A stretch of DNA of 50,101 nt from Sharpea azabuensis DSM 18934 (GCF_000702165.1 NZ_JNKU01000014.1:1-50101); one strand, 5' to 3'; positions 37,123 to 46,430 are shown, numbered from the stretch's first letter. Numbers and translations are program-made. Notes: a model not told the origin generated them from the sequence alone.

Positions 37123-37793
37123 CATACCTCCACTAACTTGCCATCTTCAATTTTCAGACAAACATCCATTTGTCTGGCAAACCCCTGATCATGTGTCACG
37201 ACTATCACTATACGTTTATCTTGATGGGCAAGCTCAATGAAGTTCTGGATAATCGTTTGTCCTGTAGCATAGTCAAGATTACCCGTTGGTTCATCGGCAA
37301 GAATAACCTGAGCATTCTTGGCAATAGCCCTAGCAATGGCAATACGTTGTTGCTGGCCCCCTGAGAGCTTGCGAATATCACGCTTCGCTTCTTGTTCATG
37401 AATGCCTAGTCTTCCAAGAATCTTCAAAGCTCTTTCTTTTTTATTAGGCTCTTTAATATGTGCAATATCCATCGCACAGACAATATTCTGATAGGCATTC
37501 ATATAATTGATGAGATTATAGGATTGAAAGATTAAAGCAATATCATATCTCTGATAATTATTGAATCCCTTTTTTTCTATATTCTCTCCATCATATTCCA
37601 CATAACCATCACATGGCGCTTCTAGACCACCCATCAGTGATAGCAATGTCGTCTTACCACATCCTGATGGTCCAATAATCGCATAAGTCTTGCCTTTTTC
37701 AAAACTATATTCACAATCCTTAAGAATATCAACCCTTAAGCCACCGTCCTGATAATGATAGCTTAAATGATGTAACTGAAATAATGCATCCAT
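37122..37793 (-). CDS. ABC transporter ATP-binding protein (MacB/LolD type)
   Basis: A 223-residue ATPase with Walker A GPSGCGKTT (near residue 37), signature LSGGQQQRIAIARAIA, Walker B VILADEPTGNLD, and the switch His in VVTHD. It lies one base from the permease gene. The pair resembles MacB-type exporters that work mechanically on peptides, lipids or cell-wall enzymes. The substrate is unknown. Confidence 0.92.
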   Translation of the reverse strand: MDALFQLHHLSYHYQDGGLRVDILKDCEYSFEKGKTYAIIGPSGCGKTTLLSLMGGLEAPCDGYVEYDGENIEKKGFNNYQRYDIALIFQSYNLINYMNAYQNIVCAMDIAHIKEPNKKERALKILGRLGIHEQEAKRDIRKLSGGQQQRIAIARAIAKNAQVILADEPTGNLDYATGQTIIQNFIELAHQDKRIVIVVTHDQGFARQMDVCLKIEDGKLVEV

Positions 37794-37794
37794 A

Positions 37795-39198
37795 CTAACC
37801 CTCCTTTTTCATGAGAATTTTACGTGGTGACATCCGCAAGATGGCAAGTGAAGGAAGCAGTATGGCAATCACTACAATCAATACACTAACGCCTGTAACT
37901 TCACCAATCACTTCGCCACTTAAGCTAACATCAAGGTCTTTTGTTTTCTGTTGCGGCTGTTGCTCATTATTATTTTTATTTGTCGGAATCTTCATCGTGA
38001 CTGCTGGTGTATTTGAAGAAGCACTAGCGAGCATATTAGAAATCTTCTTACCGACAAATTGCCCACTGCCTAAAGAAAGCATGAAGGCAAAAGCAACAAC
38101 TAAGCCCACCTCAATAAGCTGCTGACCAACAATTCTTAGCTTGCTTTCTCCAAGCGACAAGAGAATGCCATATTCATGATATCTTGAACGCAATGCGAGC
38201 ATAAGCACAAGTGCCATAACGATCCCCCCACCAACAATGACAATCATGACAAAGAGTGAGGCAAACTTATTCATATTCTTCAATGAACCTATTGACATCT
38301 GATAAACCTGGTCATTGGCATCCAATGTATACGTATTCCAGTCAACGGATGTCTTCTTGGCAATCTTTTTAAAGGCACTAATATGTGATGAATCATCAAG
38401 GGTATAAATGGCACTAGAGATTGTTGTTGTCGATCCATTGAGCTTCTGGGCTGTTTCTAGTGATGAATAAATGGTATTGTAAGGGGACTGACGATTACTC
38501 ATACCACCAATCTGATTCACCGTTTTAACACGATAAATACCTACTACATTAACTGTTATCATTATTTTATTATTGGAAGAATCTGATGTATAAACGCTAA
38601 ATGTACTGCCTACTTTTAGGTTATTGTCCGAAGCAAGCTCACTTGAAATGACAACATTATTCGTATGCGCATCACTTTCACTTAGTAAACGACCGGACTT
38701 TAAAACATATTGCTTATTCACAAAAGCACTTAATGTTTTCATTGTCGACTGGCCACTGACAGTGAAGTTATTATTGTCCATTGGCCCTAGTTTCTTATTG
38801 TCTTGATTGTTTTCTAATTGTTCAGACTGACTGGTAGTCGTTGTAGAAGACATATTGACAGGTTCAATATCATCCGTATCAACAGAGACAGACTGTAAAT
38901 AATTAACAGATGTCACGTATTTCAGTTTCGATAACTCATTGGCATCACTCACTTTGATAGATATATTGAACTGATCAAGTGCTTCTCCTTTCGAACGATT
39001 ACTCATTAAGGCTTTCATATTATAAGCCAATGTCACATCACTGCCTAGTGACTGTCTTGTGGCATCCATTGACTTCTTTGTCGCCGTCCTGATTTCTAGT
39101 CCTGCCATAACAAGATTGATGATCAAGAAAGCCACACCCAAAAGCAAGATGGTTCTACCCACATTCTTTCTTATGCTCAGCACAGCATTTTTCCACAT
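37795..39198 (-). CDS. MacB/FtsX-type ABC permease
   Basis: A 467-residue permease with one N-terminal span (about 14-34), a large extracellular MacB-like domain containing a Ser/Thr/Asn-rich stretch, and three C-terminal spans (from about 310). A Gln/Asn/Lys-rich linker lies within the last FtsX region (near residue 400), which is an uncommon place. AGGAGG precedes the ATG. The partner ATPase is downstream. Confidence 0.88.
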   Translation of the reverse strand: MWKNAVLSIRKNVGRTILLLGVAFLIINLVMAGLEIRTATKKSMDATRQSLGSDVTLAYNMKALMSNRSKGEALDQFNISIKVSDANELSKLKYVTSVNYLQSVSVDTDDIEPVNMSSTTTTSQSEQLENNQDNKKLGPMDNNNFTVSGQSTMKTLSAFVNKQYVLKSGRLLSESDAHTNNVVISSELASDNNLKVGSTFSVYTSDSSNNKIMITVNVVGIYRVKTVNQIGGMSNRQSPYNTIYSSLETAQKLNGSTTTISSAIYTLDDSSHISAFKKIAKKTSVDWNTYTLDANDQVYQMSIGSLKNMNKFASLFVMIVIVGGGIVMALVLMLALRSRYHEYGILLSLGESKLRIVGQQLIEVGLVVAFAFMLSLGSGQFVGKKISNMLASASSNTPAVTMKIPTNKNNNEQQPQQKTKDLDVSLSGEVIGEVTGVSVLIVVIAILLPSLAILRMSPRKILMKKEG

Positions 39199-39272
39199 AT
39201 CTCACGCCTCCTATAAATTGTATTCTAGAAGGTAAATCTATGAAAAAAGCATCAGGATTATGGGAAATTATC

Positions 39273-39296
39273 AAAAAAAGACCATTTATACAGTCT
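39273..39296 (-). terminator. Weak terminator after the NusG-domain-II gene
   Basis: Short AGAC/GTCT stem with a ten-base loop and seven T. Confidence 0.4.
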
Positions 39297-39615
39297 CAAA
39301 ACTTACTGATATGCCATTGGGGGCACAGACAATACTCTTGCTATCCTCACGTTGAATCCAGCCTGTATGGACACAAATCTGATTAGGACAATCCACATCA
39401 TAAGCACGTGCTTTACCATTCTTGACTTCAAGATGGAATACGCCAACATCACCATGATAGGTATATCTGGCATTCTTTGAAAGATCGATGTGATCAATAA
39501 TCTTTTTATGATGATAAACAACAAGTTCTTCATGCTTGCTAGACTTTTGATAGAAGTATAAACCCACCCCAATAAATAACAAGCATATGATAATGAATAT
39601 TTCTTTTCTCTTCAT
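39286..39615 (-). CDS. NusG domain II-containing protein
   Basis: A 109-residue protein of pfam07009 type: one N-terminal membrane anchor (about 5-23), then a small beta domain ending with CPNQICVHTGWI and SIVCAPNGISV, where conserved Cys residues are seen. The ATG at 39615 has AGGTGAG upstream; a GTG three codons earlier is not used. Homologues often sit near Gx transporter (Gx) and heptaprenyl synthase genes, but not here. The role is unknown. Confidence 0.85.
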   Translation of the reverse strand: MKRKEIFIIICLLFIGVGLYFYQKSSKHEELVVYHHKKIIDHIDLSKNARYTYHGDVGVFHLEVKNGKARAYDVDCPNQICVHTGWIQREDSKSIVCAPNGISVSFETV

Positions 39616-39632
39616 AAAACTCACCTATCTCC

Positions 39633-39660
39633 ATCATACCTTGATTCAATCACAATGCAA
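39633..39660 (-). promoter_or_regulatory. Promoter of the NusG-domain-II gene
   Basis: -35 TTGCAT (39655-39660), 16-base spacer, -10 TATGAT (39633-39638). Confidence 0.55.
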
Positions 39661-39661
39661 A

Positions 39662-39687
39662 GAAAAAGACTCCCCGAATGGAGAGTC
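39662..39687 (-). terminator. Terminator after adhE
   Basis: GACTCTCC/GGGGAGTC (one T-G) with a four-base loop and five T. Confidence 0.85.
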
Positions 39688-39694
39688 CTTAAAA

Positions 39695-42436
39695 CTATTT
39701 CTTTTTAGCTGCGTTTCTTGCATCTCTTTGTTTAGCGAATTCTGGATATAAATCACCATATGGAGTCTGGTAGTCATATGATTCAGTGAAGATTCTTTCC
39801 ATATCCTTAACCATAGGCATTCTAGGGTTAGCTGGAGTACACTGGTCTTCATAAGCATTCATAGCCATTCTATGGATAGATTCTTTCCATTCAGTTTCAC
39901 CAATACCCTGAGACTTGATATTTGTAGCACCACCTACAGATACCCATAACTTTTCAACTGCAGTTGCATACATTTCCACACCTTCAGCATCAGTCTTTGG
40001 ATGTAAGCCGATTAATTCAGCTAATTCTCTATATTTCTTATCAGCTTTATAGTTTTCAATCTTTGGCCATACACCTAACTTAGTAGGAACTGTACCATTG
40101 TATCTGATGACATGTGGTAAGATGATACCATTTGCACGACCATGTGGGATATGCCATTCGCCACCAATCTTATGAGCCATTGAGTGGTTCATACCTAAGA
40201 AGGCATTAGCGAAAGCCATACCAGCGATACATGCAGCATTATGCATCTTAATTCTTGCTTCAGGATCAGCTTCAAGAACTGACTTCTGTAAGTTTTCAAA
40301 TACTAACTTAACAGCCTGCTTAGCCCAACCATCAGTATAATCAGATGCGAGTAATGAAACATAGGCTTCTGTTGCATGAGTTAATACGTCGATACCTGTA
40401 TCAGCAGCAATTGTTGCTGGAACAGACATAGTGAATTCTGGGTCTACAATAGCGATTGTAGGAGTTAATGAGTAGTCAGTTAAGGCATACTTAACATTGT
40501 TTCTTGTATCTGTAATGATTGCGAATGGAGTAACTTCGGCACCAGTACCTGATGTTGTAGGAATAGCGACTAATGTAGCCTTCTTACCAAGTTCTGGGAA
40601 CTTAATTGCACGTTTACGGATATCCATGAATTTCTGTTTGATGTCATCGAAGTTAACTTCTGGATGTTCATACATTAACCACATAACTTTAGCAGCATCC
40701 ATAGATGAACCACCACCTAAGGCAATGATTGTATCAGGCTGGAAGCTTCTCATTAAGTCAACACCCTTCTGTACAACTTCAAGAGTTGGGTCTGACTGTA
40801 CATCGAAGAATAATTCAACATCAACTTTATTTCTTCTTCTCTTGATAACGTCTTCAATCTTTGCGACATAGCCAAGGTTATACATACCACGGTCAGTGAT
40901 AATCATAGCCTTTTCCATTTTTCTCATATCTCTTAAGTATCTAATTGAATTACGTTCGAAGTAGATCTTAGGAGGAAGTTTAACCCACTGCATATTATTG
41001 TTACGTCTCCCGATTCTCTTAATATTGAGTAAGTCAGCAGTACTTACGTTATTAGATACTGAGTTATGTCCGTAAGAACCACATCCAAGTGTTAATGATG
41101 GTAAGAATGCATTATATACAGAACCAATACCACCAAATGTAGAAGGCGCATTTTCAATAATACGAATAGCTTTTACGCGTTTACCGAATTCTACAGTAAT
41201 ATTATGATCAGTTGTATGGATAGCAGCAGAGTGACCTAAGCCGTTAAATTCAACTGAATCACAAGCTAACTGGATACCTTCATCTGTAGAGTTTGCCTTT
41301 TCCATAGCTAATACTGGAGAAAGCTTTTCTCTTGTCATTGGTTCATTCACACCAATTTCCTTACATTCTACAACAATCATCTGTGTATCTTCAGGAACAG
41401 TGAAACCAGCCTGAGCAGCAATCCAAGTTGCATCTTTACCAGCTACTGCACCATTTAATCTTGCATTGGCAACATTTTCTGAATAAGCTTCAGCCCCGAA
41501 CATGAAGTTTTCAAGTTTCTTCTTTTCTTCAGCATTAGCATAATAAACATGATATCTGCCTAATTCTTTTTTGAATTCATTATAGATTTCTTTATCAACA
41601 ATAACATTCTGTTCAGATGCACAAATCATACCATTATCGAATGTCTTTGAAAGATAAACATCGTTAGCAGCCATTTCCAACTTACATGACTTTTCAACAT
41701 AAGCAGGAACGTTACCAGCACCTACACCTAAAGCAGGTTTACCACATGAGTAAGCAGCCTTAACCATCGCATTACCACCAGTTGCGAGGATAGTCGCAAC
41801 ACCTGGATGATTCATTAATGCATTTGTTGCATACATTAAGAGGTTATTACCTTTTTCAGATTCTTTTTCCGTATTGCCAATAGACATTGGTAACCACTGG
41901 ATACAATCTTCTGGAGCACCAGCAGCAACAGCAGCATCTCTCATAACCTTAGCAGCTTCAACAGATGAATCATGTGCACCTGGATGGAATGAGAAGATGA
42001 TTGGGTTTCTTGTCTTCATGGCAATCAAGCTCTTGAAGATTGCAGTTGAAGTTGGGTTGGTAACTGGTACGATACCACAAACAACACCAACTGGTTCAGC
42101 AATTTCAGTAATACCTGTAAGTGGATCTTCATTGATGATACCAACCGTCTTAGTATGACGCATATTGTTTGTGACATATTCACATGCGAATAAGTTCTTT
42201 ACAGCCTTGTCTTCAAATACCCCACGTCCAGTTTCATCACGAGCAAGTTCTGCAAGATAGCCATGATGATCAAGACCGGCAACTGACATCTTCGCAACAA
42301 TGTAGTCAACCTGTTCCTGGTCAAATCCTTCAAACTTGTCGAGTGCAACTAAAGCTTTCTTAACTGCTGAATCAACGAATTCATCAATTTGAGCTTCTGT
42401 TGCCCATTCTTTCTTTGTGACTGTTTCTTTAGCCAT
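39695..42436 (-). CDS. adhE: Bifunctional acetaldehyde-CoA / alcohol dehydrogenase
   Basis: Reduces acetyl-CoA to acetaldehyde and then to ethanol, with NADH. The 913 residues start MAKETVTKKEW at 42436; GGAGG is eight bases upstream. The N-terminal aldehyde dehydrogenase part has the catalytic Cys in FDNGMICASEQ. The C-terminal iron-dependent alcohol dehydrogenase has ALGGGSSMDAAK and the metal site in FLGMNHSMAHKIGGEWHIPH. AdhE assembles into spirosomes. It recycles NADH in fermentation. Promoter sites suggest Rex and CcpA control. Confidence 0.98.
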   Translation of the reverse strand: MAKETVTKKEWATEAQIDEFVDSAVKKALVALDKFEGFDQEQVDYIVAKMSVAGLDHHGYLAELARDETGRGVFEDKAVKNLFACEYVTNNMRHTKTVGIINEDPLTGITEIAEPVGVVCGIVPVTNPTSTAIFKSLIAMKTRNPIIFSFHPGAHDSSVEAAKVMRDAAVAAGAPEDCIQWLPMSIGNTEKESEKGNNLLMYATNALMNHPGVATILATGGNAMVKAAYSCGKPALGVGAGNVPAYVEKSCKLEMAANDVYLSKTFDNGMICASEQNVIVDKEIYNEFKKELGRYHVYYANAEEKKKLENFMFGAEAYSENVANARLNGAVAGKDATWIAAQAGFTVPEDTQMIVVECKEIGVNEPMTREKLSPVLAMEKANSTDEGIQLACDSVEFNGLGHSAAIHTTDHNITVEFGKRVKAIRIIENAPSTFGGIGSVYNAFLPSLTLGCGSYGHNSVSNNVSTADLLNIKRIGRRNNNMQWVKLPPKIYFERNSIRYLRDMRKMEKAMIITDRGMYNLGYVAKIEDVIKRRRNKVDVELFFDVQSDPTLEVVQKGVDLMRSFQPDTIIALGGGSSMDAAKVMWLMYEHPEVNFDDIKQKFMDIRKRAIKFPELGKKATLVAIPTTSGTGAEVTPFAIITDTRNNVKYALTDYSLTPTIAIVDPEFTMSVPATIAADTGIDVLTHATEAYVSLLASDYTDGWAKQAVKLVFENLQKSVLEADPEARIKMHNAACIAGMAFANAFLGMNHSMAHKIGGEWHIPHGRANGIILPHVIRYNGTVPTKLGVWPKIENYKADKKYRELAELIGLHPKTDAEGVEMYATAVEKLWVSVGGATNIKSQGIGETEWKESIHRMAMNAYEDQCTPANPRMPMVKDMERIFTESYDYQTPYGDLYPEFAKQRDARNAAKKK

Positions 42437-42492
42437 AAATATATCCTCCATTTATTTCTTTGAGAATTAATTCCCAATTACTTTCTGAAACC

Positions 42493-42521
42493 ACTATACA
42501 TGGTATCTTGTGAAATTTCAA
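42493..42521 (-). promoter_or_regulatory. adhE promoter with Rex-like site
   Basis: -35 TTGAAA (42516-42521), 17-base spacer, -10 TATAGT (42493-42498). The -35 overlaps the minus-strand sequence TTGAAATTTCACAA, which holds a perfect right half of the Rex operator (TTTCACAA) and a shortened left half. Confidence 0.65.
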
Positions 42522-42533
42522 TCATGTATTTCA

Positions 42534-42547
42534 TGTAAGCGTTTATA
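42534..42547 (+). promoter_or_regulatory. cre-like site upstream of adhE
   Basis: TGTAAGCGTTTATA matches 13 of 14 positions of the cre consensus (TGWAANCGNTNWCA). It is centred about 55 bases before the expected start, where CcpA can activate. Confidence 0.5.
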
Positions 42548-42632
42548 AGTTTTCAGAATTCCTTTTCTGCCTATAGTTTAGCACTTACATTTCGAAAAAA
42601 CACCATTTTTTAACAACAGATTGTTTCTAAAT

Positions 42633-42660
42633 AAAAAATGGAGCACATGCTCCATTTTTA
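42633..42660 (-). terminator. Terminator after the fused ABC exporter gene
   Basis: AAAATGGAGCA/TGCTCCATTTT, an 11-base stem with a minimal loop and T-tract; nearly symmetric. Confidence 0.85.
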
Positions 42661-45600
42661 TTCACTACGTAAAGCTGTCACAGGGTCCTTTTTAGCGGCA
42701 ATACGGCTAGGTATAAAGCCTGCAAGCAATGTCAGAATAACCGAAATACCTATTAGGACAAAACTTGCCTTAACTGGTAAAACCATGACATGAGGTACCT
42801 GCATTGTCTTTAAGACATATGCATTGACTGGGAAGGTGATCAGCCATGAAACAAAGATACCAAAGATACCTGAAAGTAGTCCTTCAATAAAAGTTTCGGC
42901 ATTAAAGATTTTGGAAATATCACCCTTACTAGCTCCTAACGCTCTTAAAATACCAATTTCCTTCGTACGTTCAAGTACGGAAATATAAGTAATAATCGCA
43001 ATCATAATGGATGAGACAATCAACGATATAGCAACAAAGGCAATCAGTACCGTTGAAATCGTATCAACAATCTTTGTGATATTTTCCGTAACCGTACTAA
43101 TAAGATCCGTATAAGTTACCTTATCGTTATCATTCTTAGCTTGTTTATTATAGGCTTTAATAAAGCTTTCAACATGTTTTTTCGCATCAAATGAGTTGGG
43201 ATAAAGGGAAATCTTGCTTGGATCTTCAAGCGTACTATAGCCTAATTTACTCATCATATCTTCATAATTCGTTGGCGTTGTATTATTCATTGAAGCAAGC
43301 AAGGCATCAAGTGACTGCTGGTTCAAATTACTAGCAAGTGAACTCTTAATCTTATTGAGATATTCCTGCTCATACTTCTTCATATATGCCTGCAAGTATG
43401 TCTTCATATACTTGTCAATAAGCTTTGGATTCTGCTTGAGATATTGTGTCGCATAATTCATCATATACTGATTCATTTGCGCCTGAGAAATATTTGTCCC
43501 CAGATTCTTATTCATTAAATCACGCAACTGATTCATATCAACCTTGCTTGGGTCAAACTGCGCTCCGCCATTGGCCTGAACTTGTTGCTTTATATAGTTA
43601 TTTAAGGCTTCATTGGCCTTCTTGATTTCATCATCCGTCAAATAGTCTTCTAGCTTGCTGGAAGTACTTGTGGACGCAAATACAGCTGTATAGGTCTCAT
43701 CCTGAGTGACCGTTACACTTCTTAACTGTTTTGAAGTGAAGTAGTTGCCTGCTTGATCCACCCAGCCTACAAAGGTATAACGCACGCCATTTTCATCCGT
43801 CCTGATTGGATTGGTTTCTGGGAAGGTTGTAATGGTTGCGCCAGCTTGGTAAGTAGACGATGCAAGAACACTTTCACCGTTTTTAAATGTTACTGTGTAC
43901 TTGTTATTTGTAACTGGAGGGGAAGGCTGCGGGTTGTCAATCTCTGGTTGTTCAGGAGTTTCTGTCTGTTGAGACGCGTTTGTTTCACCAAGTAATGTAA
44001 CAGTTGGCTTCATGCTAGATTTAAGCGTCATTGTTGTGGATTGTATATGTGTATTTGTTTTTAAGAGATTATTGTTCATCTTAAAGAAGCTATTTGTCTT
44101 ACCGCTATTTTCTTCACCAAAGGCTTTATTAGTCATGATATTGATCTTTTTATTAGCTAGCTGAGCAGTGATGGCTTCACTCTTATTTCCAACTTGCATC
44201 AAATAGTTTGTCAATTTACGATCATAGCCGACACCACTTGATATTTCCGCATCTTTCTTCGCTCTTAGCACACCAGCAATCTTGACTTCCAAGCCTTCAT
44301 TAAGATGAGCTTTGAGATAGTCATTATTGGCACTTTGATCGACAAAGACATTATCCTTTTTTTCAAAAAGCTGACTTGGGGCAAAGACACGATAACTCTT
44401 CCCAATGACTTCCTTGTAATCAAAGCTATGTTGTGTATCTTCATACTTCTTGCCATCCTGAATAGCCTTGATCATATCATTCATACTATTAATATCCAGC
44501 ATGCCAAGTGTATAAAGGGTATAGTCTGAAACTTCATTATTCTCTGAAAGCACTAAGACGACTTCATTGTAGTTCTTAGGATAATGCCCAGCTAACAACT
44601 TATATTGTTTTTGACGTAAATTCTGACTGCTGACAAGTTCACTCCATGATGAACTCACAGCCCCACTCATACTATATTTCGAAAAGAATGAGTTTGAGGC
44701 AAAGGGTGATGACTGTTGTGAGTTTGTTGAAAGCAAGCTTGCCGGTGAGACAGTGACGACCCCGGCCTTTTCATCATTACGATAGACTTTTGGTGTGATA
44801 TCATAGCTATATTCTATCGCTGAGACATCTTTCTTTAAGTCTTTTTGATGATTATCAAGATAGAGCTTGAATTTATTCAGATTATTGGTTTTGATCATGT
44901 CCTTTGTTTCCTGGATGGTATCTCCAACAATATTCTTTGAATAAACAGCTTTCTTATCATGCCCCTTCTTATGCGCATTCTTCTTTTCACGATTCATCAT
45001 CGCATCTAAATCCACCGCCTGTTTTTCTAGCGTAATGGGATAGGAGCCAAGCATATCTGTCTCCTGAGTACTTATATAGTCATTAACCCCTGAACTTAAA
45101 GCTAATATCGCGGCAATGCCAATAATCCCAATACTTCCTGCAAAAGAAGTTAAGGCGGTACGACCTTTTTTGGTCATTAAGTTATTAAGTGATAAACCTA
45201 GTGCTGTGGTGAATTTTAATCGAGTATGTTTAAAGCTGGCATTGATATTTTTATTTTTCTTTGTTTCCACAGGATGAGAATCATGAATAATATGCCCGTC
45301 CTTGACTTCAACAATACGATTGGCATACTGATGAGCAAGTTCAGGGTTATGCGTCACCATGATAACAAGCTTATCCTTAGCCACCTCTTCCAACAAATCC
45401 ATCACTTGAATACTTGTTTTGGTATCTAAGGCACCTGTTGGTTCATCCGCTAAGATGATATCTGGATTGTTGATAAGGGCACGGGCAATGGCCACTCTTT
45501 GCATCTGACCGCCAGATAACTGATTCGGTCTCTTATGAATATGTTCTTCTAAGCCAACCTTTTTAAGAGCTTCAATCGCTCTTTTCTTACGTTCACTTGG

Positions 45601-45942
45601 TGATACACCGGACAATGTGAGGGCTAATTCCACATTGGATAAAACGGATTGATGGCCAATAAGATTATAAGCCTGAAAAATAAAGCCGATCTTATTATTA
45701 CGATAGGCATCCCAGTCTTTATCTTTATAGCGTTTTGTCGAAACACCATTGATGACTAAATCACCATCATCATAGCGATCCAACCCACCAATAATATTCA
45801 ACAAAGTTGTTTTTCCAGAGCCTGAAGGTCCTAATATAGCCGCAAACTCATTATCACGGAAATTCACAGAAACATCATCAAGGGCAACCTGCGTAAAATT
45901 ACCGGTAACATATTTCTTTGTGATATGTTTGATTTCAAGCAT
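42658..45942 (-). CDS. Fused ABC exporter (ATPase + FtsX permease) with InlB-type repeat
   Basis: A 1094-residue protein starting MLEIKHITKKY at 45942, with GGAGG eight bases upstream. Residues 1-225 are the ATPase (GPSGSGKTT, LSGGQMQRVAIARAL, DEPTGALD). A first membrane span lies at about 263-289. A very large extracellular region follows, and three spans lie at the C-terminus from about 958. Residues about 680-755 are an InlB B-repeat-like module (YTVTFKNGE to ETYTAVF), preceded by a Pro-rich linker, and then a long helical segment with AYMKKYEQEYLNK. Substrate unknown; likely a peptide or cell-surface system. Confidence 0.88.
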   Translation of the reverse strand: MLEIKHITKKYVTGNFTQVALDDVSVNFRDNEFAAILGPSGSGKTTLLNIIGGLDRYDDGDLVINGVSTKRYKDKDWDAYRNNKIGFIFQAYNLIGHQSVLSNVELALTLSGVSPSERKKRAIEALKKVGLEEHIHKRPNQLSGGQMQRVAIARALINNPDIILADEPTGALDTKTSIQVMDLLEEVAKDKLVIMVTHNPELAHQYANRIVEVKDGHIIHDSHPVETKKNKNINASFKHTRLKFTTALGLSLNNLMTKKGRTALTSFAGSIGIIGIAAILALSSGVNDYISTQETDMLGSYPITLEKQAVDLDAMMNREKKNAHKKGHDKKAVYSKNIVGDTIQETKDMIKTNNLNKFKLYLDNHQKDLKKDVSAIEYSYDITPKVYRNDEKAGVVTVSPASLLSTNSQQSSPFASNSFFSKYSMSGAVSSSWSELVSSQNLRQKQYKLLAGHYPKNYNEVVLVLSENNEVSDYTLYTLGMLDINSMNDMIKAIQDGKKYEDTQHSFDYKEVIGKSYRVFAPSQLFEKKDNVFVDQSANNDYLKAHLNEGLEVKIAGVLRAKKDAEISSGVGYDRKLTNYLMQVGNKSEAITAQLANKKINIMTNKAFGEENSGKTNSFFKMNNNLLKTNTHIQSTTMTLKSSMKPTVTLLGETNASQQTETPEQPEIDNPQPSPPVTNNKYTVTFKNGESVLASSTYQAGATITTFPETNPIRTDENGVRYTFVGWVDQAGNYFTSKQLRSVTVTQDETYTAVFASTSTSSKLEDYLTDDEIKKANEALNNYIKQQVQANGGAQFDPSKVDMNQLRDLMNKNLGTNISQAQMNQYMMNYATQYLKQNPKLIDKYMKTYLQAYMKKYEQEYLNKIKSSLASNLNQQSLDALLASMNNTTPTNYEDMMSKLGYSTLEDPSKISLYPNSFDAKKHVESFIKAYNKQAKNDNDKVTYTDLISTVTENITKIVDTISTVLIAFVAISLIVSSIMIAIITYISVLERTKEIGILRALGASKGDISKIFNAETFIEGLLSGIFGIFVSWLITFPVNAYVLKTMQVPHVMVLPVKASFVLIGISVILTLLAGFIPSRIAAKKDPVTALRSE

Positions 45943-45975
45943 TCCATTTTCCTCCAACAAAAATATACTAACCAA

Positions 45976-46004
45976 AGTATAAGAAATTTTATTATTCAAA
46001 ACAA
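45976..46004 (-). promoter_or_regulatory. Promoter of the fused ABC exporter
   Basis: -35 TTGTTT (45999-46004), 17-base spacer, -10 TATACT (45976-45981). Confidence 0.55.
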
Positions 46005-46051
46005 GAAATGTAATCCGGCCTTTAATGCAATTCCTACTCTTTACACAACTT

Positions 46052-46077
46052 TAAAAAACAAAGAGCCAAAAGCTCTT
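46052..46077 (-). terminator. Terminator after the broken small gene
   Basis: AAGAGC/GCTCTT stem with a five-base loop, followed by TGTTTTTT on the minus strand. Confidence 0.65.
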
Positions 46078-46117
46078 AAAACTTCTGGTTCTCAATATGA
46101 ATATAGAAACAAATCAA

Positions 46118-46292
46118 TTAGTATCTCATAGAAAACCGTCCATGTCCCTCAATCATTTTCCCATTCTTTTGGTAAAACGCTTGAACAGTTTTCTTCCCTT
46201 GCTTTGAAGATAGATCATGCCCATTAGCTATATGCCTTACTTAAAGCAAGCAATGCTAAGCCAATGATCCTCAGCCTTTCTTCTGTATCCAT
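46118..46292 (-). pseudogene. Small gene interrupted by a frameshift
   Basis: The first frame gives 22 residues from ATG 46292 (MDTEERLRIIGLALLALSKA, then TAA at 46224-46226). The +1 frame continues without a stop as ANGHDLSSKQGKKTVQAF and MIEGHGRFSMRY to TAA at 46118. Joined, they make about 55 residues: a charged start, a hydrophobic stretch and a basic tail. A terminator follows and a weak promoter precedes. I do not recognise the family. It may be a pseudogene or a programmed frameshift. Confidence 0.4.
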
Positions 46293-46307
46293 TGTTTTTA
46301 CTCTTCT

Positions 46308-46335
46308 ATCTTAATACTTCTGTGTCATTAGACAA
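46308..46335 (-). promoter_or_regulatory. Weak promoter of the small broken gene
   Basis: -35 TTGTCT (46330-46335), 16-base spacer, -10 TAAGAT (46308-46313). The start would lie very near the ATG. Confidence 0.35.
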
Positions 46336-46349
46336 TAGCCTAAAAGAAA

Positions 46350-46378
46350 ATGATACAAAGATATAGCTAATGTATCAT
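46350..46378. repeat. Inverted repeat between tpiA and the small gene
   Basis: ATGATACA (46350-46357) and TGTATCAT (46371-46378) are perfect reverse complements 13 bases apart. It may be an operator. Confidence 0.5.
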
Positions 46379-46391
46379 CACAAATATTATT

Positions 46392-46419
46392 AAAAAAGAC
46401 TGAGTCCTAAGACCCAGTC
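46392..46419 (-). terminator. Terminator after tpiA
   Basis: GACTGGGTC/GACTCAGTC (one G-U), four-base loop, six T. Confidence 0.9.
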
Positions 46420-46430
46420 ATATTATAGTT

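Noticed and set aside
39240-39389. Short plus-strand frame starting MKKASGLWEIIKK
   Set aside because: It overlaps the NusG-domain-II gene antisense, becomes His/Cys/Tyr-rich with no domain, and has only a weak upstream AGAAGG; probably chance.
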